Below are positions 16,166 through 26,800 of a DNA stretch of 64,000 bases, one piece after another (within the stretch, counting starts at the first letter, position 1; every line of letters starts with the position of its first letter). This DNA comes from a virus: IMG/VR virus record IMGVR_UViG_3300015199_000002, positions 1-64,000 of that record; one strand, written 5' to 3'. A model generated the notes under the pieces. That model was not told the DNA's origin and made no database searches. It saw only the letters and a list, made by a program, of their open reading frames with translations. Made by a program: the position numbers and the translations under genes.

Positions 16166-19100
16166 CTACCTTCCCGTCCTGGTAGAGATATACCGGAAGC
16201 TAAGCGCTATGCCCTCGACCTGAAATTGGCTCCACGCTTCTTGGCACAGGAACTGCACGCTAAGGAGATCGCACCGCTGCTTCTCTAGCGGGACATAGGT
16301 ACGAACTGGGAGCGATTTAAACACGCCGCCCCAAGGGATCATGCCCCAAGGGAAGAAGCCCCACACCCCACCAGTGTTGCCGGGGAACGGGTCCACGTCT
16401 ATGGAGCCAGATACATCGCTATAGAACGCCAAGGAGGCCGTATTGAACGAGTTCTGCTTAAGTAGTATCGCAGCCTCACTCCACTGCTTTAAATAGCCTG
16501 GCTGCCCATTGGCTGCGTTAGGGACCCATTCTACTTGGCAGGCGATGGCCTTTTCTATGAAAGTGGGGGCGCTCATGTTCCAGGTCAGCAGGTTGGACAC
16601 AGTCACCGTCAGATTTATGGGGTCAACTGCCGTTATGGTGGCGTAGACTGAACCTGATTGGAATAGCAGGTCGCCCACAGTAGCGTCAATAACTTCGTTC
16701 AAGGTTATCACGTACTGGTTTATAGCGGAGATGGTTACGCTAATAGCTTCGTCCGCGAAGTCCGTATTAAGCCCGTTCTTACGTTCTTGGTTGATATAAC
16801 TCGTTGTTGGATCGGTCACGTATAGCTTATTATCGGCCAGAAGGATCAAACCGCTGCTCTGGTCTCTCGTCCATCTAGTCCACGCTCGTGTAAAGATGTT
16901 GTACACAAAGGCCTGGTTGGAGAAGGTGTCGCCCACTTCGCTGATGGTCCAAAGGATGTACTGGCGGTCAGTTTCGTACCCCACGCCGAAGCTGAAGTAG
17001 GACGTGGCGGTTAAGGCTTCGCTGAAAAGGGGGAGGAGCTGATCTTCGATGTTTCGGCTAAGCACCTCTACGCCTGTGTCTGAGATGGACACCACGCCCT
17101 GGGACGTGAGTGCATAAATCTGGTTAGCCAAAGGAGCGGCTGATTCTGGGGCGAGGAGCACCGCAGTCGGGTCTAGTGAGTCTATATTAAATGACGACGG
17201 GCCGGCACCCGTGCATCGGAAGATACCGTCCTCTTTGAGGATCATCAGGGAATCACGAAGTGCGATAATTCTTAGGATCTTCTTAGCGGCACTCCCCACA
17301 TAAAATATATTCAAACTGGGAACAGCATCTGGTTGCTGTTGTTTAGAGTACATCAGACCGTTTAGGTTTGTCTGATTAGTTGACGAAACCTTAATCCCAG
17401 AAGCAGGGAGCGTAGGCGAATACGCAGTGCCCGTACCATTAGCGGGCTGAGGTCCGCCAGTAGTGATTGAGTAAAAGGATCCCCCTAGGAATCTTTCTTC
17501 TATTTGAATCATCCCGGGAAGCCCTGAGCCAGAGGAGACGTAGTAAGCGTAAACAGAGGTGTTGGTGCTGCTCTGGTTAATTACGCGACAAAGAGAGAGC
17601 GCGGTATCGTTAACGTTCTGCGCGGCGCTACCCGTGGTTACTAGCTGGAACTGGTTTGATCCGACAATCTCACTACTACCCGCGGTGTACGTAGTCCCAG
17701 CTATGGTAATGGTGCTGTTTAATTGAACCCCATTAGTTCCGGCTACCGCTAGGATTGAGAAGGGCAGAACCTGCTTCGTTCTGGTATTACCGAAGAACAG
17801 GCAGTTTCTGAAGGTAGCGACGTCTGCTGCGAAAGGAGGGAGTTCGTTGGCCTGTAGGATGCCTTCTTGCGTTTGATTTGTGTACAACGCTGCACCGCGT
17901 AGGCTGTCTGGAACTAGATCCAGAATGTTTATGGTAGAAACGCCGCCGGTTAACGATGATGGTCCCGCCGGAGACTGCAAGGTGCCGGAAGACACGAGCA
18001 CCAAGGACACTATAGCCGATGCGGCGGCGCTAGCGGTAACTGCATTAAAGACGTTCTGCGCAGTAGATACGCCAGATTGCACTTGAACTTTTACTTCTCC
18101 CCCAGAAAGGGAAGTAGGACCGCCCGTAACCTGGGTGTTCCCTCCGGCGCCGGATATGGCTACCGATACGATGTTAAGTGCCGGGACGCTGGCATTTATG
18201 GCCGCGAATATCTGAGCGGCAGTAGAAACGCCAGATTGAATCTGAACGACTATTTTATTTCCGGACACGGTAACTATTTCAGATCCTGCGACTACCCCCG
18301 CAGGAGAAGTATACTGAACGGATACTAAATCGCCCAGGCCGGCCAAAGCAACCGAAGTGTATGTTAGATCCTGTACTACAGCATTGCTCGGCAAAACAGC
18401 AACAACTTCTGATCCTGCGGTTCCTCCGCCGACGTAGGCTACTTTGATGTTGGTAGAAATTGTTCCCGATAGGACGGACGTGTAAGTGTTCCCTTGTAGA
18501 GTCAGTGTACTTCCGGAGGTAGTTCCTTCGAAAACAAGTTGCATGTTATCGTCAGGAGTAACCAGGGTCACTGTGCCCCCAGATAGCGTCGTTGTAGTCG
18601 TAGTTTGAGTGTTAGTTCCGGCTCCGGTTATCACTGGAGTTACTATGCTTGTTACGACTGAGTTGCCGACGAGAGCGTTGAATATAGTCTGGGCTGTGGT
18701 TACGCCTGAGTCTATCTGTACGCTTATGCTTCCACCAGTTAGGAAGGTAGGAGCGGTAGTAGTCACTGCGCTGGCGCTAGATCCTGAGATGGATATGAGA
18801 GCAAGCGCTGGAGTGCTGGCGTTGATGGCCGCCTTAACTTGATTCTGAGTGGATACGCCTGATTGGATGCCTACAGTTATGGCGTTACCGATCACAGTAA
18901 CGGTTTCTGATCCAGCTACTGCTGTATTGGCATAGGCGATGCTTATTTGATTTCCCAGGCCCCCGGCTAGGTTAGAGGTGTACACCAATGAACCCAAGGT
19001 TAGGGTACTATAGTTCACGGTCAGTACGGCCGTGTCGCCGACACCACCACCGGTGTAGATAATGTTTATGTTATTGCCCGCAGTTCCTTCGAAAGCAGGG

Positions 19101-19819
19101 GTAGCCTGATAGCTTATGTCTTCGATAGTGGCAAAGGCACTAGTAAATAAGGAGCTAGCCTGGTTACCGCGGTAGAGTTGATAGAAGTCATTTACGGTGA
19201 CACCTACAGGGACGGTGGCGCTTACATTCACGTTCTGAGGGCTACCAGATTGGTTTGCTACAATTGCTCGTTGGGAAGGGGACCCTAGGACTAAGTTACC
19301 ATTGGCGTCCGTCGTGCCCCACAGAAGCCGATAGGCGACTTGGGTCTGGTTGGCCATAAATCCTGACGGATTTACCGAGGGTGTTGCCAGGAGGTCTAGC
19401 CCCTTAAACATGCCGGCCTGGTATGGGGTAGTTGTCACTACGTCCATCTTCTGGATACCGCGAGCCGATGTGAAATAAAAGTTCTGGTTGGCTTCCGCTG
19501 ATTTGATGCGGGCTAAGTTGTTGTCTGGATTTATGTAACTGCCGCTGTATGGAACTATTCCGTTGACTGAGTCATAGCGGGCGAGCTGAGTGTTCCTATA
19601 GTGGACCAGGAGAGTGTTTTGGTACTGGAGTAGCTTGTCGGCGCGGTCACTAGTTAGTGGGAGCCTGAATTCCAGACGAGCGAGTCCGCGTCTGCATTCT
19701 GCGATGGAATCTTTCTGGATAACAATATTGTTGGCGAGTTTCATTGCGCCAACGGGAGCAGAACTTAGCTCGTTGTTATTACTGTAGATACCTTTGCAGG
19801 CGATTATCAAGCTTTCCAT
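16166..19819 (-). CDS. Tail nozzle / tubular protein B-like, with large repeat insertion
   Basis: The first about 235 residues (ACKGIYSNNNELSSAPVGA onward) and the part after about residue 632 (DLVPDSLRGAALYTNQTQEG) fit a family of podovirus tail proteins placed after the adaptor, equivalent to T7 gp12. Between them (about 240-628, bases 17935-19099) lies an insertion built from four copies of a unit containing QSGVST or a close variant. Usual homologues are much shorter than the 1217 residues here. The gene order adaptor then nozzle supports the call. Confidence 0.7.
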   Translation of the reverse strand: MESLIIACKGIYSNNNELSSAPVGAMKLANNIVIQKDSIAECRRGLARLEFRLPLTSDRADKLLQYQNTLLVHYRNTQLARYDSVNGIVPYSGSYINPDNNLARIKSAEANQNFYFTSARGIQKMDVVTTTPYQAGMFKGLDLLATPSVNPSGFMANQTQVAYRLLWGTTDANGNLVLGSPSQRAIVANQSGSPQNVNVSATVPVGVTVNDFYQLYRGNQASSLFTSAFATIEDISYQATPAFEGTAGNNINIIYTGGGVGDTAVLTVNYSTLTLGSLVYTSNLAGGLGNQISIAYANTAVAGSETVTVIGNAITVGIQSGVSTQNQVKAAINASTPALALISISGSSASAVTTTAPTFLTGGSISVQIDSGVTTAQTIFNALVGNSVVTSIVTPVITGAGTNTQTTTTTTLSGGTVTLVTPDDNMQLVFEGTTSGSTLTLQGNTYTSVLSGTISTNIKVAYVGGGTAGSEVVAVLPSNAVVQDLTYTSVALAGLGDLVSVQYTSPAGVVAGSEIVTVSGNKIVVQIQSGVSTAAQIFAAINASVPALNIVSVAISGAGGNTQVTGGPTSLSGGEVKVQVQSGVSTAQNVFNAVTASAAASAIVSLVLVSSGTLQSPAGPSSLTGGVSTINILDLVPDSLRGAALYTNQTQEGILQANELPPFAADVATFRNCLFFGNTRTKQVLPFSILAVAGTNGVQLNSTITIAGTTYTAGSSEIVGSNQFQLVTTGSAAQNVNDTALSLCRVINQSSTNTSVYAYYVSSGSGLPGMIQIEERFLGGSFYSITTGGPQPANGTGTAYSPTLPASGIKVSSTNQTNLNGLMYSKQQQPDAVPSLNIFYVGSAAKKILRIIALRDSLMILKEDGIFRCTGAGPSSFNIDSLDPTAVLLAPESAAPLANQIYALTSQGVVSISDTGVEVLSRNIEDQLLPLFSEALTATSYFSFGVGYETDRQYILWTISEVGDTFSNQAFVYNIFTRAWTRWTRDQSSGLILLADNKLYVTDPTTSYINQERKNGLNTDFADEAISVTISAINQYVITLNEVIDATVGDLLFQSGSVYATITAVDPINLTVTVSNLLTWNMSAPTFIEKAIACQVEWVPNAANGQPGYLKQWSEAAILLKQNSFNTASLAFYSDVSGSIDVDPFPGNTGGVWGFFPWGMIPWGGVFKSLPVRTYVPLEKQRCDLLSVQFLCQEAWSQFQVEGIALSFRYISTRTGR

Positions 19820-19839
19820 AGTTTACGCAAATCTCGTTA

Positions 19840-20751
19840 CTAACAAAATCTACCTATTCCGCGACTCTGCACTACCCGCTTCAGCTTCCCCTCAACGCGA
19901 GGAGCAATCAACAACATGGCGTTGTCTTCAAGTTTAGTCAGCTCCGCAATAGCCGCCTGTAATGCCTGGGCATCGCCTTGGGCAGACAGCACGCGAACTA
20001 CGACGTACTGCACCAAAAGGGGTTGGAGTTCAACCGGCACCTGCACTACGCAAGTCTGGCCGGCCAGGCAGATGTAATCCCCTACTAAGAGGTTAGTAGG
20101 CAGTGTTGCGAATGTCAGGACATTACCGGCCACTGAGGTCGGGGTCTGATCCTGCGCGGTCCAGCCGAAGTTCGGGCTAGCTTGAACGAAGTCAAGAGGC
20201 GACGACGTAGTGAACGTATCCGGCGTAGCCGTGAGAGTGACTTGATTAGTCGCGAAGTCGATAGACTGCACTAATCCACATGCGCTAACGTCAACCAGTG
20301 AGTTAGGCCGACAGATATAACTGAGCCTAAGCTTATTCAGCGTCTGCGTGGGCGTAGGGTAGATGACCACACTGTTGCTTTGCAGATAGAACCCGTTCTT
20401 ACGCACGAGGAATCTGTAGTTACCGCTGTAGGATGCGTAGAGATCTCCTGGATCAAGTCTATCCAGTCCGAATCTAGTCTGCTCATCGCTGTCTTGTACG
20501 ATCTGGACATCCCTAAGTCCTGCTGCGACTGCCCTGCTAGGTATGTCGTAGAAGGCCTGATTACGCAGAATCGGGTAATCTTTCAGTGCAACCCAGTACT
20601 CCTCCAAGTTCTTAACGACAAGAGGAGTCATCTTAGACCGAATTTCTTCGTCGCCAAACTGTAGGAAATCCACTGAGGTAAAGGTTACCTGAGAGGTAGG
20701 GACTGCGGCCCTGCGTTTGACTGCGGTTATGAAGTCGGATGTTAAGTACAT
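19840..20751 (-). CDS. Tail adaptor (tubular protein A-like)
   Basis: The 303-residue protein opens with helices (TSDFITAVKRRAAVPTSQ and a segment with LQFGDEEIRSKMTPLVVKN) and has a beta-rich middle. It closes with VQYVVVRVLSAQGDAQALQ. This is the layout of head-tail adaptors of short-tailed phages, and it directly precedes the nozzle gene. Start has no rival upstream. Confidence 0.65.
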   Translation of the reverse strand: MYLTSDFITAVKRRAAVPTSQVTFTSVDFLQFGDEEIRSKMTPLVVKNLEEYWVALKDYPILRNQAFYDIPSRAVAAGLRDVQIVQDSDEQTRFGLDRLDPGDLYASYSGNYRFLVRKNGFYLQSNSVVIYPTPTQTLNKLRLSYICRPNSLVDVSACGLVQSIDFATNQVTLTATPDTFTTSSPLDFVQASPNFGWTAQDQTPTSVAGNVLTFATLPTNLLVGDYICLAGQTCVVQVPVELQPLLVQYVVVRVLSAQGDAQALQAAIAELTKLEDNAMLLIAPRVEGKLKRVVQSRGIGRFC

Positions 20752-20790
20752 AGGTAATAGGTCAACTTTCTTTTCTGACTAACGAAGAAA

Positions 20791-21117
20791 CTATCTACGT
20801 TTCTTTTCTTCGTCTTCTTGGTCTTCTTCCTGCTCTAACAGACCAAGCAATCTAGATTCGTCGCTTTCTTCGCTGTCGTCGTCTTTGTCTGAAGCTTCCA
20901 TTCCCGGCATATCAGGAGCTTTGTCAACAACGTCGCTAGCTTTCTCGAGGCCTTCTTCCAGGCTATCTTTGTCGGGAGCGACTACTTGGGCAGCCATGGC
21001 AGGCTCAGCGGGCTTCATTCTCTTTCCAAGGGCGTCTTCGGCCATTTGAATGATCCGCTCAAGGAGCTGATCCGTCATCTTGCTTTTTTCGTCCATTCCA
21101 TCCATCTCGTCCATCAT
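20791..21117 (-). CDS. Acidic hypothetical protein (108 aa)
   Basis: The protein is strongly acidic with a Met/Asp-rich N-terminus (MMDEMDGMDEKSKM), a short helix and a C-terminal Glu/Asp-rich stretch ending in KKRR. No domain is recognised. Its place just before the adaptor gene suggests a small assembly or chaperone-like factor. Confidence 0.55.
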   Translation of the reverse strand: MMDEMDGMDEKSKMTDQLLERIIQMAEDALGKRMKPAEPAMAAQVVAPDKDSLEEGLEKASDVVDKAPDMPGMEASDKDDDSEESDESRLLGLLEQEEDQEDEEKKRR

Positions 21118-21138
21118 ATATTTCTCTTTCGTTTACGG

Positions 21139-21450
21139 TTAGTGTTTAAGTAGCAGGGCAATTATCAACAACGTCTCAATGGTTATTACTCCAAAAACCC
21201 ATTTGGGAATAACATGTATTTCCGTGCTGATAAACTTTTCAACTTCTTTTATAATCTCTATTGGTCGGTCTACGATCTTCTCGACCACCTTTATTTTCTC
21301 TTCTACGACAGTAATCTCTTTGATAACAGGCGCCGCGACCGCAGAAACAACTGCCTCTTCTTTGGTCTTGATAACTGCTTCTAACTCGGATACGCGAGTC
21401 TTGAGGGCGTGATTTTCAAGTGCTTCAAATAGGCTTCTAGTTCCTGCCAT
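21139..21450 (-). CDS. Coiled-coil protein with C-terminal membrane anchor
   Basis: I start at the ATG at 21450 (MAGTRSLFEALENHALK), which follows TGAGG and lies just after the upstream stop. A coiled coil (about 10-30) is followed by a valine/glutamate repeat segment containing VVEKIVDRPIEIIKEVEK. One membrane span lies at the end (WVFGVITIETLLIIALLL). It resembles part of the exported protein at 57405-57884. It could be a spanin-like or holin-accessory protein, but this is not established. Confidence 0.55.
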   Translation of the reverse strand: MAGTRSLFEALENHALKTRVSELEAVIKTKEEAVVSAVAAPVIKEITVVEEKIKVVEKIVDRPIEIIKEVEKFISTEIHVIPKWVFGVITIETLLIIALLLKH

Positions 21451-21452
21451 AA

Positions 21453-23420
21453 CTACCTCAGAACTCCTACGATAACCACCGCGCCCGGGCCTGGATCCGC
21501 AGACCAATAGCATGTCAGGAGATTGTTAGAATGAGTCGTGAAACCTAGAATGGGCAATACGCCGGCTCCGCCGGTCATCTGAGACACAGAAAGTATAGTG
21601 TCTGTGGCTAACAACCCGGTAACAGTCACTGCTTCCAGCGCCGCGCCGCCCACAGTAGGGGTCGAGGTAAACACGCGCACCCTGTTATCAACATAGTTCT
21701 TTGTGGCAGCATCTTGAGCAGCCGTAGGGTCAACGACGTTAGTTATTTTATGTGTGTTTACACTTAAATCTGCGCCGCTCCAATTGAGCTTAACTGTTGT
21801 TCCATCTGTTCCAAGTAGATTTCTACTAGCATAATTTAATGCGGCTATCGCGGCCTGGTCGTATAGAATTCTATTTGGTATATCAATAGCATTTATATTA
21901 GAACCGTCTGCTAGCACTGCTAGGTTTGTAATATTTAAAGCGCCGGCATTATTCCCGTTGGTCAGAACTTGAGTTAGGGTTTCTGCGGCAAATTCGGTAT
22001 CGACATACTGTTTGGTGGCCGCCATTAAGTTTGTTGTGGGGTTTCCGGGAAGAGTAATGAAACCTGCATTGTCAACAAAGGATAAAACAGTTCCTGATCC
22101 GTTTTTCCACTCAAACAAATTTGCAGATTGTGGGGCACTAAACGGCCCCAATAAGGGCGCTATTGGAGAAGAAAAATTAGACGTGTGCCGAACTGTCTTA
22201 TATACTACGATGTCCGTGATAGAGAAGTCTGAATCCGGAGTGCTTAGGTCATTGAATGTGCCAAGAAGAATATGGTCAGTTGACGTGTCTCTTGTGAGAG
22301 TGGTCGTCCCCGCAGTAACCCCAACCTGAACTCCATCTTGAAAAAGTCTAACTATTCCTGAAGTAACATCCCAATTAAATTCCCATTCGGTAGTGACCCC
22401 CGCGGTCGGAGAATAAGGAGCTGTTATCGAGAAAGAAGTGCCTCCGGCAGCATCCCACATATCTACTTCGAAATCCGTAGTTGAGGCGTGAGTAAATAGA
22501 ATCCTATTATTTGAATTTCCGTCCATAGCGCCAGTACCTGAACAAAAAGGCCGCATAACAGACGGAGGATTTCCTGTATAGTTGGGGGTGTAACGGAATC
22601 TTATGGTTCCTTGCTGAACAGCAGTAGACATGCAGGTTCCGTCGTACCGAACCCATTGACCGGTGTTTGCAGTTAAATCCAAGGCGTTAGCAGTAACTAC
22701 CGGGCTAGCGTTTGTAGCAACAGGTACAGCGCTGCCAGAAAAAACATAGGTCGCGTCTAAACTGCTGCCGTTAGTGTACGTGGCATCAAACATCAAATCT
22801 GCTGGAGCGTTAGAAAGCGCTCCCTTCACTGTGAAAGCGACGTTTGACCCCGTAGCATTGTCTACCTCAAAGTTACCGGCTTGTCTTAAACCATTGCCGG
22901 TTCCAATTAAGTCAATGCCGCCCGTACCAGGGGTGATGGTTGCTACACCAGAAGTGTTGGGCGCTTTTAATAGCCAACTATTCCTATCGGCAGAGGTCTG
23001 TATATACCCAGTTATAATTCCGTTTTCTTCTACTTCAAACCCTACATTGCTGCCACTAGCCGCCGCTCCGCCCTTATTTAAGATAACAAGTTTATCGGCT
23101 ACGTTGACGTTAGTCGTATCGATGTTGGTTGTGGTTCCATTCACCGTAAGATTGGCTATCGTAAGAGTCTGGGTGCCTGTATTGTAATTAAAATTAGCGC
23201 CATCAGAAAAGATTGGGGTTGTCCAATTTGTGGTCGTGCCGCCATCTTGCTTAATATAGATGAGTTTGGTAGAGGTGGAAATATAGACATCGCCGGCAAC
23301 CCCAGCAGTGGCCACAGAGGAAGGATCAAGTGCCCCTGATGTAATGACCGAATTCTCTCCTAGTTGAAGAGAGGATTTTAAAGCCTTTACATTATTTCCT
23401 GAAAAAATTACTGCTGGCAT
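21453..23420 (-). CDS. Tail fibre-like protein with concanavalin-like insert
   Basis: The 655-residue protein has the same N-terminal module as the 1271-residue protein at 23894 (VKALKSSLQL, then GDVYISTSTK and TTTNWT). A middle domain (about 240-440) looks like a LamG/concanavalin A-like jelly roll (QWVRYDG, FRYTPNYTG, WEFNWDVTSGIVRLFQDG). A KITNVVDPTAAQDAATKNYV fibre motif sits near 560. It probably binds host surface glycans or serves as a fibre or spike. Confidence 0.65.
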   Translation of the reverse strand: MPAVIFSGNNVKALKSSLQLGENSVITSGALDPSSVATAGVAGDVYISTSTKLIYIKQDGGTTTNWTTPIFSDGANFNYNTGTQTLTIANLTVNGTTTNIDTTNVNVADKLVILNKGGAAASGSNVGFEVEENGIITGYIQTSADRNSWLLKAPNTSGVATITPGTGGIDLIGTGNGLRQAGNFEVDNATGSNVAFTVKGALSNAPADLMFDATYTNGSSLDATYVFSGSAVPVATNASPVVTANALDLTANTGQWVRYDGTCMSTAVQQGTIRFRYTPNYTGNPPSVMRPFCSGTGAMDGNSNNRILFTHASTTDFEVDMWDAAGGTSFSITAPYSPTAGVTTEWEFNWDVTSGIVRLFQDGVQVGVTAGTTTLTRDTSTDHILLGTFNDLSTPDSDFSITDIVVYKTVRHTSNFSSPIAPLLGPFSAPQSANLFEWKNGSGTVLSFVDNAGFITLPGNPTTNLMAATKQYVDTEFAAETLTQVLTNGNNAGALNITNLAVLADGSNINAIDIPNRILYDQAAIAALNYASRNLLGTDGTTVKLNWSGADLSVNTHKITNVVDPTAAQDAATKNYVDNRVRVFTSTPTVGGAALEAVTVTGLLATDTILSVSQMTGGAGVLPILGFTTHSNNLLTCYWSADPGPGAVVIVGVLR

Positions 23421-23424
23421 TTTA

Positions 23425-23889
23425 TTACCCTAGAAAATTTATGGAAATGAATCCGGCGACTGGACCTACAGTCTCCATTGACCTAAGCGTGATCCTAGAC
23501 CCAACCGGTATAATTACAGGGACAACGCTGTCTGACCCCGGGTTAATTATCATCTTAAGCGCCTCTGCCGACGGAGCCCCCAGGTACAATCCTAGATACC
23601 TGCCGCCCGTATCCATCAAATGAACCTCAGTGACCGCGTGCGATAAGCTGGCAACTACCTGCACTAGGGCTCCGCCTGAGCCATTAATTGTGTTTGCAGG
23701 AGTTAAAGGAGTATCCAACTCATCCACGACGTCTAGCCCTGTGGCGCCTGGGCCTGCAAGTATCACAGGAAGTATTACTCCGGGAGATACTCCGCTTATA
23801 GTGGTGCGGAGCTGATCGTTCGCTTCGTCATACACTCTCTGTATGATCTGCTGTTCACCTAGTTTTGTGATTGTTGGATTTTGTGCCAT
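23425..23889 (-). CDS. Small structural protein with shared N-terminal module
   Basis: The first about 28 residues (NPTITKLGEQQIIQRVYDE then NDQLR) recur in 28392-28835 and 39874-40614. The rest is beta-rich, ends in ISINFLG, and is more loosely similar to 28392. The repeated N-terminus looks like a docking module for the particle, with swappable partners behind it. Confidence 0.6.
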   Translation of the reverse strand: MAQNPTITKLGEQQIIQRVYDEANDQLRTTISGVSPGVILPVILAGPGATGLDVVDELDTPLTPANTINGSGGALVQVVASLSHAVTEVHLMDTGGRYLGLYLGAPSAEALKMIINPGSDSVVPVIIPVGSRITLRSMETVGPVAGFISINFLG

Positions 23890-23893
23890 TGGA

Positions 23894-26800
23894 TTATCTC
23901 ATTCTTCTAGCCGAAAGCCGGCAAGTGTACTTAGGAGTCGCTACTGAGTAGCTTCCTAGAAGTTTAGCGTAAATCGTAGTTGTTCCGGACAGGCTGAAAC
24001 GTTTGGGTCCTAGGCTGGCCCCTGAGTTAGTGGCGGCAGTAGGAGGGAATAAATCTAGAGCATTATCACCAAAATCTAGTCCAGTGCTGCTATTTCCAGA
24101 AGTAACTGAAATTCCAATCTCTACATCCGAAACAGTAGCTCCACTACTGGTAGTTTGGATAGTCATACTAACATCCCAATCTCCGGCAGTTAGAGAAATT
24201 GATGTAGCGTCTCCCCATGCACCTGATGCGCCCGGGAAATTATTTGATCCAACAAGTCCAGAGCTGATAAATTCGCCAACAAACCCTGCGGCGGCGTTGT
24301 CGTTAGTATTGGTCCCATGAACAGCAACACCCGCTGCTCTTGATAGGGTTGCTATGTTAGCTTGAGTTGCTGCTGCGGTGGTCGCATTTCCAACTGAAGT
24401 GATGTCTCCAGTAAGATTCGCATTAGTTGTAACTGTTCCAGCTGTAAGTCCTGCAGCGGTTCCCGTTATATTGGTTCCAACTAAAGTTGAAGGAGTTCCT
24501 AAATTGGGAGTTACTAAAGTTGGCGAAGTCGCTAGAACTACAGATCCCGTTCCAGTTGTTGTAGCAGCTGAAATAGCTGTGCCATTTCCCTGAAGGATAC
24601 CCGTAACAGTGGTTGAAAGAGTTATCGCTGGAGTTGTTGTTGAAGTTGCGACTGTTCCAGCGAGTCCATTAGCACTTACAACAGATACGCTAGTAACTGT
24701 ACCCGATGTAGCAGGCGCCGCCCAAACAGGAAGTCCTCCCGATACAGTGAGAACATTACCAGTTGCCCCTATAGGAAGTCTAGTTGCCGAAAGAGCTACG
24801 CTTTCATACGTAATATCACCGGCTGTTGTCATCGGACTTAGCGCATTAAATGCTGCTAATGCTGTAGTTTGACCTGTTCCGCCATTAGCGATTGCTATAG
24901 TTGTGCCATTCCATGTACCAGAAGTAATAGTCCCAACAGAGGACAAATTAGATGCTGTGGTGAGGGCTGTTAAAGTAGTTAAAGTTGAATTTGAAGTTGC
25001 TGTTACATTACCAGCTAGTGCAGCATTTAGATTTGCAACTTGGGTTGTAGAAGAGACCACAAGAGGAGGGGTTCCTGTTGCTACAGTTGAAATTAATTGT
25101 CCGGTTGAGGTAATGAAAGCATTCCCGTTCCATGTTAGGGAATCAGAAGTATTTTTAGCTAAAACGACATCGCCAGTTCCTGCGAAATTTCTCCAGCCTA
25201 TTCCAGAGTCCCCAGAGGACATCCGGTACACTCCAGTTGTGGAACGGTTAGAAGAGCTAGAATAAAATCCAGCTGCCACTATTTCTCCACTAGTATTAAT
25301 GCTTGCTCCGCTAGGAAATGAAGTAATTCCAATAAAAGTAGCCCCTGATATTGTGGGACTTGTGTTCATTACAAAGGTTGACCCTGTGCCAGTTTGTGAA
25401 GTTACTAAAGTCGCGTTACCAACTGAAGTAATAGGTCCAGTTAAATTTGCGTTAGTCGTGACGGTCCCAGCAGTAAAACCAGAAGCAGTCCCAGTTATGT
25501 TCGTCCCGACTAGGATTGACGGGGTTCCAAGGCTAGGAGTAACTAGAGTAGGAGAAGTTGCAAGAACCACAGACCCGCTACCGGTTGTGGTCGCGGCGCT
25601 GATAGCAGTGCCATTACCCTGTAGGATACCTGTGATGGAAGTAGAGATGGTTATCGCCGGGGTTGAAGTTGCTGTAGCAACTGTCCCTGCGAAGCCGTTA
25701 GCAGATACGACAGAAACTGAGGTTACTGTTCCCGAGGTCGCCGGAGCAGCCCACACCGGCAGCCCCCCGGACACCGTGAGCACATTGCCTGTAGATCCTA
25801 TTGGAAGCCTGGCTGCTACTGGGGTGGAGTTTTCATAGATTATATCCCCGGCGGTGGTCATAGGAGATAATGCGTTGAAACCGGCGTTAGCTGTAGTCGC
25901 TCCAGTGCCGCCTCTACTTACAGCGATAGCTGTAGCGTTCCATGCGCCAGTAGTTATAGATCCGACCGATACCAGGTTAGTCGCCGTGGTTAGTCCCGAA
26001 AGAGTAGTCAAAGTGGAGTTGGACGTGGCGGACAATACTGTCGCGCCCTGTGTTCCGGTTACGTCCCCAGATAAGGAACCAGTGAAGCTGCCAGCTGTCG
26101 CGGCGTTAAGATTAGCGACCTGAGTCGTTGAAGCTACAACAAAAGGAGCAGTTCCTGTAGCGAGCGTCGATGTTAACTGCCCGCTCATTGATATAGTAGT
26201 TAGGTTAGCAATGCCGCCGAAAGCGTTTATCACTCCGGTTGCGTTTATTCCTCCGGAGGTAACTAAAAATCCTCCGTTAGTGCTGGCTGAAATGGTAGCA
26301 GTGCCGCTTGAGGAACCGGCTATATTAATTGTTTGTCCTGCTGCAACGTTTGTTGCTCCATTTAATTGAGTGGTCCCGCTAGAGGTAAGGGTTCCGGTAA
26401 TGGTAGGACTCGCACTCATCACAAACGTGGAGCCTGTGCCGGTCTGTGAGGCGATCGAGGTGGCGTTTCCTACAGACGTTATTGGACCAGTCAGGTTGGC
26501 GTTAGTCACCACGGTTGTCGCAAATGACCCTGTGCCGCTGCCGGTTACTCCACCGGTTAGGGTGATTGTCTGGTCACCTGTGTTGTTGCCAGAGGTAGTG
26601 CCATTTAGGATACTGCCGGCAAGAGTAATGCCGCCCGCTCCTGGAGTTATTGTGGCAATACCTGCGGTATTTGGTGCCTTGAAGATCCAACTATTTCTAT
26701 CAGAAGAAGTCTCCGCGTAGCCTGTGATTATGGCATTCTCTTCAATTTGGATACCGGAGTTCTGTCCGCTTCCAGCCGCTCCGCCGTGATTCACCGTAAT

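Noticed and set aside
25299-25838. Long rightward open frames opposite the giant fibre and other repeat genes
   Set aside because: They are shadows of low-complexity coding repeats on the other strand and have composition typical of reversed codons.
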